Origin: Vicia villosa
Lineage: Eukaryota; Streptophyta; Magnoliopsida; Fabales; Fabaceae
NCBI RefSeq assembly: GCF_029867415.1
Contig: NW_026705732.1
Coordinates: forward strand, 186,001 to 250,000
Length of the DNA stretch: 64,000 nt
Direction: 5' to 3'
In this document: one piece after another, positions 56,831 through 64,000 of the stretch
Numbering within the stretch: the stretch's first letter is position 1
Layout: each line of letters begins with the position of its first letter
Notes under the pieces: model-generated
What the model saw: the letters and a program-made list of their open reading frames with translations, nothing else
What the model was told of the DNA's origin: nothing
The model's database searches: none
Made by a program: the position numbers and the translations under genes

Positions 56831-58435
56831 CGCTCAACAGCGACATCGAAGCGGCCCGAAGGTGTTTCAAAGCCTCCGCTAAAGGACTCAGCTCCATAAA
56901 AGCTGCCGCCCATGACAAAACATCAGGCAACGCGGGCCCCGAGCCCGGCAAACCTATGCCCCACATCGACACCATCGACCTGGACAGCCGCTTCCACAAA
57001 GAATCTGAAAGAAAAGCCGACGCGAAGACACTAGAGGAAGGTCTCCGTCCAATCCCCGACGGGGATTTCGAGCTGATAGCCCTCGGTAACGACCCGACCA
57101 GAGGAGTTAAAATCGGTACAGACCTGCCCGAACTAGCCAAAACGCAACTTAAGGCCTGCCTCAGAGAGAACGCCGACCTCTTCGCATGGAGTGCGGCCGA
57201 GATGCCCGGCCTCGATCCCGAAGTAGCATGCCACCACCTGATGATTGATCCCGCATGCAAAACCGTCGCCCAGGGGAGGAGAAAGCAGTCCCCGGAAAAA
57301 ACGGATGCTGCCGAACTAGCAGTTAGGGACCTCTTAGAGACCAATTTCATATCAGAAGCCAAATACACTGCTTGGCTCTCCAATGTTGTACTTGTAAAAA
57401 AATCTAATGGAAAATGGCGCATGTGCATTGACTATACCGATCTTAATAGGGCTTGCCCTAAAGACGCTTATCCTCTACCTAGCATAGATAAATTAGTCGA
57501 TAATTCCACAGGTTTCAAACTATTGTCATTTATGAACGCATATTCTGGGTACAACCAAATACCCATGTCTAAAACGGACAAAAAGTATACAGCCTTACTG
57601 ATCGAGTCGGGTAACTACTACTATAACGTAATGCCCTTCGGTCTGAAAAACGTCGGAGCTACGTACCAACGAATGATGAACAAAGTATTCCAGGCAGAGA
57701 TCGGCGACATGCTCGAAGTTTACATGGACGACATGATCGTCAAATCCCAAGAAGAGACCGACCATGCCGCCCATCTCAAGAAGGTCTTTGAACAAGCCCG
57801 TAAATGTAAAATGAGATTCAATCCCGAGAAGTGCACCTTCGGAGTCCGCGCAGGTAAATTCCTCGGGTTTTACCTGACCGAACGGGGGATCAAGGCGAAC
57901 CCGGACAAGTGCAGAGCCTTTTCGGAGTTCCCAACGCCGAACTCTAAGAAATCCATTCAGTTCCTGAACGACATGCTCACATCACTATCCCGATTCGTAG
58001 CCAAGTCAGCTCAACACGCCCTCCCACTCTTCAAACTCCTCCGAAAGGAGACAACTTTCGAATGGACGGAGGAATGCGAGCGCGCTCTATCTCACCTCAA
58101 GCAAGCCCTCTCACGCCCGCCCGTGCTCTCAAGGCCTGAATCCGGAGAAATTCTCTACCTTTACCTGGCCGTCGCTACCGAGGCAGTCAGCTCTGCTCTC
58201 ATCCGAGAAACCCCAGAAGGCCAAAGGCCCATTTATTTTACGAGCAAAGCACTTCAAGGCCCAGAAGTCAGATACCAGCAGATCGAGAAAGTCGCCCTTG
58301 CACTAATCACAACAGCCAGGAGAGTAAGGCACTACTTCTTGGCACACACCGTGGTCGTGCGCACCGAACAACCCGTAAAATAGCTCTTAGGTCGCCCCGA
58401 CATGGCCGGAAGGATGCTCCGCTGGTCCCTATAAC
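56830..58435 (+). pseudogene. Reverse transcriptase and native RNase H of the Tat element
   Basis: RT copies the element RNA into DNA. It is open from the linker after protease to a TAG at 58381-58383, and a TAA follows within 60 bp. RT motifs: KWRMCIDYTDLNRACPKD, LLSFMNAYSGYNQI, MPFGLKNVGATYQRMMN and VYMDDMIVKS. The motif A Asp expected in SFMDAYSGYNQI is Asn here (57535-57537), so the enzyme should be dead even apart from the stops. The native RNase H segment (FEWTEECERALSHLKQAL, LYLAVATEAVSSALIRE) lacks its catalytic Asp in the usual position, as I recall for Tat/Ogre elements generally. Confidence 0.88.
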
Positions 58436-58509
58436 TCTTAGAAATCGACATAAAGTATGAGGGGGGGAAGGATCTAAAAGCACAAGTCCTAGCAGACTCC
58501 GTAACTGAG

Positions 58510-59217
58510 ATGACCTTCCCAAACACGACGACATACAGCGCTCGGAAATGGATCCTATACGTAGATGGAGCATTCAACTCGTCTGGAAGCGCATCAGGCA
58601 TCATTTTAGAAAACGGGGAAGGAACCCTGATAGAAGTATCACTATCACTTTCTTTTCCAACCTCCAACAACCAGGTAGAATACGAAGCACTACTCGCAGG
58701 GCTACGTCTCGCCGACGATTTGGATGCCGAGGAGATCGAAGTATTCACTGACTCCCAACTAGTAGCTTCACACATCTCGGGAGAATACAAAGTCAAAAGC
58801 GACCATCTCGCCGAATACCTGAGCCTCGTGCGCGAAAAGATGGCCCGGTTCAAAAGCGCCAAAGTAAAACATATCCCTAGGGAGCATAACGCCCGGGCGG
58901 ACGTTCTGTCGAAACTCGCCAGCACAAGGAAGAAAGGGGGCAATAAGTCCGTGATCCAGGAAATACTGCCTAGACCCAGCACTGAACCTCAAACCGGGCT
59001 AACTCTCGTCAACGCGATCGGAGACGCCTCTTGCTGGATGACCCCCGTATACAACTATCTCACGAACGACCTCCTGCCAAGCAATCCCAAGGAAGCCTCC
59101 ATAATCAGGAGAAGAGCCTGCTCGTACGTCCTTGTCGAAGATCGGCTCTACCGACGAGGGTTCTCCATACCTCTCCTCAAATGCGTCGACGAGGGCACCA
59201 TCCCCCACATACTCTGA
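58510..59217 (+). pseudogene. Additional RNase H (aRNH) domain of the Tat element
   Basis: A second RNase H-like domain after the decayed native one, a hallmark of the Tat lineage. It would degrade the RNA strand of the RNA-DNA hybrid. Readable catalytic residues: Asp in YVDGAFN (58564-58566), Glu in VEYEALLAG (58684-58686), Asp in TDSQLV (58750-58752) and Asp in ARADVLSKLAS (58900-58902), so the D-E-D-D set is complete. The frame ends at TGA 59215-59217 inside the linker to integrase (IPHIL, then EIHEG continues in frame). Confidence 0.88.
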
Positions 59218-60264
59218 GAAATACACGAAGGCATCAACTCCCAACACCTAGGGGGAAGATCCCTCGCCAGGAAAGCACTCCGAGCCGGGTACTATAGGCC
59301 CACCATGCAGCACGATGCTAAAGAATACGTAAAGAAATGTGACAAGTGCCAACGCTTTGGGGACATGCACCTCGCGCCCCCCAACGAACTCAAGTCTTTG
59401 TCATCTCCCTGGCCGTTCTCATGGTGGGGCATGGACCTCCTCGGCCCCTTCGTGACCGGGAGCAACCAGAACAAATACCTCATAGTCGCGGTCGACTACT
59501 TCACCAAATGGATCGAAGTCGAACCATTGGCCAAAATCACATCTCTAAACATACTACGTTTCTACAAGAGAAACATCCTCGCCCGATTCGGAATACCCCT
59601 GGCTATCAACACCGACAATGGCACCCAGTTCACTGACGGACGCTTCCAAGAGTTTATCACGAAATTAGGAACCAAACAACATTTCGCGTCGGTCAAACAC
59701 CCTCAGACGAACAGGCAAGCAGAGGCCGCTAACAGAGTAATTCTGAGGGGCATCAAAAGAAGACTGGACGAAATCAAGAAGGGATGGGTAAAGGAGCTAC
59801 ACAGCGTCCTCTGGGCCTACCGCACCACCCCCATTCCACAACCGGGGAGACCCCCTTTAGACTCACGTACGGGACTGAAGCCATGATCCCCGTCAAAAAA
59901 AAATGTGCCCACCAGGCGCGTCGAGGAACCCCTCGAAACAGAGGGCAACCTCGAAGCAATTAGAGAAGAGCTCGACCTGGTCGAAGAAATCCGAACAGGG
60001 GCTACTATGCGCGAAGCTTCACTCAAACAAAAAATTGCCCTAAGACACGACGCAAAGATCATTAAACGCGAATTCGAGATGGAAAGCCTAGTGCTCAAAA
60101 GAAACCACAAGGACTCCCGAGAAGGAAAACTGGCCGCAAACTAGGAGGACCCCTATCGCGTCTGAGCAAAGACCGAAAACGGGGCGTATTATTTGGAAAA
60201 TCTGCAAGGAGAAGAACTCGCTCGACCTTGGAACGCTGAAAAGCTCAAGCAATATTACAGCTAA
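59218..60264 (+). pseudogene. Integrase of the Tat element
   Basis: Integrase inserts the DNA copy into the host chromosome. The zinc-binding H-H-C-C part (IHEGINSQHLGG ... CDKCQRF) precedes the core D,D-35-E triad: Asp 59434-59436 (WGMDLLGPF), Asp 59614-59616 (NTDNGTQF) and Glu 59722-59724 (RQAEAANR), exactly 35 residues between the last two. The frame shifts near 59840 (the family-typical ETPFRLTYGTEAMIPV reads in another frame) and returns by about 59905. The C-terminal part (EELDLVEE, then ENGAYYLENLQG and RPWNAEKLKQYYS) holds a TAG at 60142-60144 and a TGA soon after, and ends at TAA 60262-60264. Confidence 0.88.
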
Positions 60265-60685
60265 AACGCAGGTGCGGCCAGGTACACGCCGAGCACCTCT
60301 AGATGAAACAAAAAGATAGAAGCCCGCTCTCTTAATCGAGCAGACTCCTTGTCCTTCGGGGGGCCCGAATACCGAGCATTCCCATCGTAAACAAGTACCA
60401 TAACGATAGAACACTCCGCTCGCGAGGGGACCGTTCACGCCATGAGACTCATAACTCAACACAACGAGGCCTGAGCCTCACCGTCGCCAGGCACATGTCC
60501 GCGGCAATCGACCACAGTTCCACTCACTTGGCGATCAATACATCACAGTTGAGCAAATCTCCCAATCAAGCAAAAATCTCCCAATCAAGAAAAAACAGAT
60601 AAACATGCAAAAATGACAACAGCAATACTTTATTCATCAATTCATGAGAGTTACAAAGATACACAACAAACAAAAGAAAAACGCG
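60265..60685. other. Spacer between integrase and the antisense ORF
   Basis: GC-rich to about 60540, then A-rich. No domain on either strand. Chance frames only. Confidence 0.5.
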
Positions 60686-60931
60686 TCATTCTGCCCGACG
60701 GGCGAACTCCTTTGAATGAAGATACTGATACCAATCCTCATCCCACTCAGTCTCAGAACCATCGGCGTTGATCATGACTCTCACACCTGAAGACTGAGCC
60801 TGCACGTCCGAGCCCCGGACCCCCTGCGAGCGAGAAGCGGAACCGGTCGAAACCTTCTTCTTCTCCTTCACCTCCTTCACTTCGTGAGAGCACGAGGTCG
60901 AAGAAACCTTTCTTCCCCTGGCGCCACCCAT
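60686..60931 (-). CDS. Antisense ORF downstream of Tat integrase (81 aa, hypothetical)
   Basis: Minus-strand frame with ATG at 60931 (MGGARGRKVSST), 81 codons, Ser/Lys/Glu-rich in the first half and ending in an acidic-aromatic tail (SETEWDEDWYQYLHSKEFA). It has its own upstream signals in the same orientation: TATAAAAG at 60991-60984 and a (CT)n tract just before the ATG. Tat-lineage elements are known to carry extra ORFs, some antisense, between pol and the 3' LTR, and position and orientation fit. I do not recognise its function. A chance frame cannot be excluded at this length. Confidence 0.5.
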   Translation of the reverse strand: MGGARGRKVSSTSCSHEVKEVKEKKKVSTGSASRSQGVRGSDVQAQSSGVRVMINADGSETEWDEDWYQYLHSKEFARRAE

Positions 60932-60983
60932 TCCTGTGTAAAAATGAAAACAGAGAGAGAGAGAGAGAGGTCCATGAGACCTC

Positions 60984-60991
60984 CTTTTATA
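60984..60991 (-). promoter_or_regulatory. Antisense TATA box
   Basis: TATAAAAG on the minus strand in ttctataaaaggagg, 53 nt upstream of the ATG at 60931, followed by (CT)n that is common near plant start sites. It would drive transcription against the retroelement. Confidence 0.5.
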
Positions 60992-61036
60992 GAAGAAGAA
61001 AGAGGACAGAAACGCTTGGGAAACAGAAAAAGTCAT

Positions 61037-61282
61037 TAAAAGACAAAAACGTTGGAAACCAGCGACACACCGTCCAAGGAGTCAAAACGCATGCACATAG
61101 ACTCCAAGGAAAGGGCGCAACAAACAAGAACGTTAAAAGCAAAGTACTTCTTAATTAAAACGGGAAAAAGCCTGGAAATATGCCTAACTACGACCATAAA
61201 GACCGAGCTGGTAATATGTTTACAAATCAAAACGGGGAGCATACCCCCCGGAATAGCATTAGGCCAAATCATAGAAAAACCT
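61037..61282. other. Spacer between the two antisense ORFs
   Basis: A-rich in the plus direction, no domain seen. Open frames here (e.g. 61052-61825 plus strand) are shadows of the antisense coding region. Confidence 0.45.
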
Positions 61283-61859
61283 TCATACACCTTCCTCCAT
61301 TTGAACTTCCTCGGCTTCCTGAGTCGTTGGCTCATCCCCAAAGTTCGGAGAGACGATCTGGTCCCCTTCCACACGATGATATGGCCCGGTACCCTCGGTC
61401 ACCAATTCCACCCCAGGATTCTTCAACTTAAGCTGGGCCACAGTAGAATTATAGGTGTCCTCGGCACCAGCGACACAATCACCCCCCAAGACCCTGATAT
61501 ACTGAATAAAATCCGCCCGGGTCAAGAGGGCATTCTCCTCCTCCGTCTTATCCTCAGCATGAGCCTGAGATCGGAGAAGAGAAGCCTCTTTCACCAAGGA
61601 AGACAGCATCGCTCCATACAGAGTCCGAGAGAGCAAAGTATACTGGCCCTGCACGTCCGCCAGAGCAACCTCCTTTACACTCAACCGAGCCTTCACGGTC
61701 GCCAGCTCCTCACCCTGCTCCTTCAGCATCTAGTCTCGCTCCTCCAGAGCATACGCCTTTACCTTAACATCCTCCTCGAGCAGCCTCGCCGCTTCCGCGG
61801 ACAAGGGCGCCGAACGAGCATATAGAGTAGCCAGCTCGAGAACCCGGACCACAGCTCAA
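61283..61859 (-). pseudogene. Antisense coiled-coil ORF of the Tat element, interrupted
   Basis: The minus strand reads in one frame from the left of 61859 (LELATLYARSAPLSAEAARL) through a TAG at 61732-61730 into a 149-codon frame (MLKEQGEELATVKARLSVKE ...), ending at 61283. The heptad-like Leu/Glu/Lys pattern and lack of Pro suggest a coiled coil; the C-terminal part (TVAQLKLKNPGVELVTEG, VEGDQIVSPNF) is more compact. It is cut at its N-terminal side by the copia fragment at 61860. Together with 60686-60931 it fits an additional antisense ORF of Tat elements. Function unknown. Confidence 0.55.
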
Positions 61860-62291
61860 GCATCTAGAACTTGGTACGAAAGGATAGCTAGAAATGGATA
61901 CAAGGAAGAAGAGATAGTCAAAACCTTCTTTATGAAGAATGAAGGTGAAAAACCCATGATTACTCGGATACTTGCGGATGGTGCAATCGTTGGTAAAATG
62001 TCTGAAAAACAAATGATGTCTGAATACAATGTCACTCAGGATGCCATGACATTGCCTTGAGACAATCTGAGTGGTACTAATATGTCAAAGAATCCTAATC
62101 AACTCATCAGAACCAAGCATATGGATACTATACACCATCTCCCAAGAAACCTTGTGAATAACAAAGTTGCTACTCTGAAGCATGGAACCACTGAACTACA
62201 AATTGTAGACATCCTTCTTAAAGCTCTAAATGCTATTCAAGTTGAAATCTTGAAAAGCAAATTGGGTATTTACTCCTATGAGGAATTATAG
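61860..62291 (+). pseudogene. Chimeric Ty1/copia pol remnant (RT piece joined to RNase H end)
   Basis: One frame reads ASRTWYERIARNGYKEEEIV, matching the copia RT segment usually ending in RAWYERL. It runs on to the place of the YVDD box, here ILADGAIVGKMSEKQ with the catalytic pair lost. It then jumps, after SEYNVTQDAMTLP and a TGA, to the copia RNase H end (NMSKNPNQLIRTKHMD ... LKALNAIQVEILKSKLG IYSYEEL). The central part of RT-RNase H is deleted. The pattern resembles SIRE/Maximus-type copia elements. Non-functional. Confidence 0.75.
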
Positions 62292-62413
62292 CAATTACAG
62301 TTTCTCGCGAACTACTTTTTGAACAAGAAAAATAATTCGGATTTTAAGATTGGTCAAAATTTAAATTTCTCCTCCTAGTATAATCTTTTCCTCTATACTT
62401 CCCAACTCACTAC
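62292..62413. other. Short spacer before LTR IV
   Basis: Sense (minus) TAGTGAGTTGGGAA at 62413-62400 could be a degraded PBS for the LTR to the right. Nothing else is seen. Confidence 0.35.
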
Positions 62414-62551
62414 TGTCGCTACCGCGAAAAATGGATCAGAGTCGCCACTAATATATTTATCCCATCAAGGGAAAGGAATACCAGATAACCTAACTCAGAA
62501 TAAGAACGAGGTCTTTCGACCAGAGAACAGGGTACGGGATTCGGTTATGCA

Positions 62552-62573
62552 AGGGGAAGGTGCTAGCACCCCT
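62552..62573 (-). other. Stem-loop, family IV module 1
   Basis: AGGGG/CCCCT arms with the perfect palindrome GGTGCTAGCACC inside. Confidence 0.6.
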
Positions 62574-62690
62574 CACGCCTGTAGCAACCTGCCTAAAAAT
62601 TTAAGGTTTTAGAGTCGCCACCTATTCTGAAGGGCGAATAGGAAACCCTACGCAGATACGAGATTCAGGGTAAGTTATTATAATCAGGTT

Positions 62691-62713
62691 GAGGGAAGGT
62701 GTTAGGCACCCTC
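62691..62713 (-). other. Stem-loop, family IV module 2
   Basis: GAGGG/CCCTC arms with GGTG/CACC inside; same bulge position as the other copies. Confidence 0.6.
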
Positions 62714-63080
62714 AACCCTTTCCTATTGGCTTTGAATCTAAGGGTCAAGTTTTATGGCTAAAATAATAGGATATAATAGCTAATGAAGTGAAAAGGGCAA
62801 AATTGAGATTTTAAGGGAATTGAGATTTTAGGGAGGGGGACTCGCCTTGGTTATCCAAGTGCCTACGTATCTCCTTAGGGAGAATCAGAGTCAACGTAGT
62901 TCGGGCACAGGATTGTACGCCTTAGAATTAGAATTTGATTGTATTTGAAGTTGTTTTGAAATTGTTTTGAAAGGCATTTTGAGTTGCCTAGGATAAAAAT
63001 CCGTAGTTTGATTTGAAGTGTTTGGAGTGTTTTAGACTTGGGCGTACAACCCTGATTTGATATGGCACTGTTAGATGCGG

Positions 63081-63455
63081 TGATCAATAGATTTGATCAG
63101 TATAGCTAACAGATTAATGGGCATTGCTGGTTACTCAGATCGATAGATTGATCGTCGCGGGCAGCAAATTGAATGTGTTTTAGATTTATAATTAATTTTT
63201 ATCTCTCGTCTAATGCGACTAATAGATTTAGTCGGGTCGAGGAGAGAATTAAAATAAAGGATTAATTAAATGTTTTATTGCTTTATTCAGATATTTGATC
63301 AGTAGACATAGAGAGTCGACTAATTCGAAGGCGGGATGAAATAGATATTCATCCACCATTTATCTGTTAAAGGGGAAGTTAGAGTTTATTGTTTTTATTA
63401 TTTTTATCTCTCGTCTACTGCGACTAATAGATTTAGTCGGGTCGAGGAGAGAATT
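63081..63455. repeat. Series of short hairpins sharing a TAGAT loop, with a 50-bp direct duplication
   Basis: 63081-63099: TGATCAA/TTGATCA arms. 63138-63153: GATCGA/TTGATC arms. 63216-63234 and 63421-63439: CGACTAA/TTAGTCG arms. All are around TAGA(T). The last two lie in a direct duplication (63201-63250 and 63406-63455, 205 bp apart) that begins atctctcgtct and ends gaggagagaatt, itself able to pair. Confidence 0.7.
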
Positions 63456-63921
63456 AGTAAGAATTAATTGATTTAATATTTTTGCCAAATGGCAATGGGA
63501 TTGGGCAAATCCTAATATTCGGATCTATCTAGGGTTCTTTATGATTTATAATTTAAGAATAAATAAATTAAATCAATTAAGTCGAATAATCGACGTAATT
63601 GACTAATCGGGATGATTCTAAATAATTATAAAATCTAACCCTGATTATATTATTCAAATCCTAAATTAAATAAAATAAATTAAACATAATTTAGATTTAA
63701 CCTAAATAAAAAATAGAAAATAAAAATATATGAAACACCTGGGCCCTGATCATGTGCAGCATGTTCTTGAGTGCCTATGGTAGATCTGCATGTTGACAGG
63801 CGTTAGATCCGGCTGGAGGCGTGTCCAATGGCCAGGATGAGAGGGTACACGTAGACACGCATAGAGAAGCCATACTGGATCTGTGAACAGGTTAGAACAA
63901 ATTTTAATAAAAATTAGAGTG

Positions 63922-63995
63922 TCAAGGGTAGGGTTCGAACCCAGGCCCTTGCACTCAGTTGAGAAAACCACCCTTTAACCAAGCGCGCTAGCTGC
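63922..63995 (-). other. tRNA-like block in LTR IV
   Basis: Sense A-box-like TAGCGCGCTTGGTTAAAGGG (63990-63971), B box GGGTTCGAACCC (63942-63931), 28 nt apart, then a T5 run (63913-63909). Confidence 0.6.
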
Positions 63996-64000
63996 AAGTC

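Larger units (their letters stand above)
62414..64000 (-). mobile_element. Partial LTR of a fourth Ogre-like family (family IV)
   Basis: The minus-strand LTR 3' end is placed at 62414 (...GTAGCGACA). The start is beyond the window. Plan as in families I and II: PBS-like TGGCGACTC inside the LTR (62461-62453 and 62620-62612), stem-loops (62552-62573, 62691-62713), AT-rich middle, and a tRNA-like block (63922-63995) after a GC-richer part. Two copies of the PBS-like plus stem-loop module suggest a duplication or a nested LTR end. No coding sequence; frames at 62875 and 63750 are chance. Confidence 0.65.

Noticed and set aside
61052..61825. 257-codon plus-strand ORF
   Set aside because: It is the shadow of the minus-strand coiled-coil frame, which has the more protein-like composition. 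The plus frame reads through spacer and antisense promoter sequence.

Overview
This window looks like repeat-dense, gene-free DNA from a large plant genome. The best guess is a legume of the pea/vetch tribe (Fabeae). The reasons are very long Ogre/Tat-type Ty3/gypsy LTRs (3 to 6 kb), a gag zinc knuckle of the C-x2-H-x(4,5)-H-x4-C type, and a primer-binding site reading TGGCGACTCTGCTGGGGA. These are family-level inferences; no database was searched. I see no convincing host gene. Nearly every base outside AT-rich spacers belongs to a transposable element or its debris.

Layout. 1-15350: minus-strand tandem of a non-autonomous Ogre-like element ('family II'): partial internal region, LTR (1899-5764), internal region with a collapsed gag (5765-11485), LTR (11486-15350). 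15351-20156: older debris, namely a piece of a TGTAACATCC-type LTR, a CACTA terminus, ~49-bp tandem repeats, a small hAT element, and a decayed minus-strand Ty3/gypsy gag-pro with its PBS. 20157-21590: AT-rich DNA with TA microsatellites and palindromic MITEs. 21591-48769: a 27-kb minus-strand 'family I' array, LTR-internal-LTR-internal-LTR, bounded by a single 5-bp target duplication (CCCAT) and inserted into a MITE. Each internal copy has one intact gag ORF (446 aa) and no pol. The second internal copy is interrupted by a 6.1-kb plus-strand solo LTR ('family III', TSD ATATG). 48770-53801: MITE arms mixed with long (TA)n tracts, a hAT transposase pseudogene, a MITE, a hAT element with a perfect 8-bp TSD, and an (AAT)n tract. 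53802-61859: a GC-richer plus-strand Tat-lineage element with broken gag, protease, RT, two RNase H domains and integrase, followed by an antisense region with its own TATA box. 61860-62291: a chimeric Ty1/copia pol remnant. 62414-64000: a minus-strand LTR of a fourth Ogre-like family, cut by the window edge.

How the parts relate. Families I and II have gag or gag remnants but no enzymes, so they must have been mobilised by the proteins of an autonomous relative. Four otherwise different LTR families share two kinds of non-coding module: (i) tRNA-like blocks with A box, B box and a following T-run, always in the sense orientation of the LTR, and (ii) a stem-loop GGGTG...CAC-TT-CCC whose lower stem changes in compensating pairs between families. 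In families I, II and IV the stem-loop is followed by a PBS-like TGGCGACTC lying inside the LTR. These modules are the most interesting unexplained signal here.
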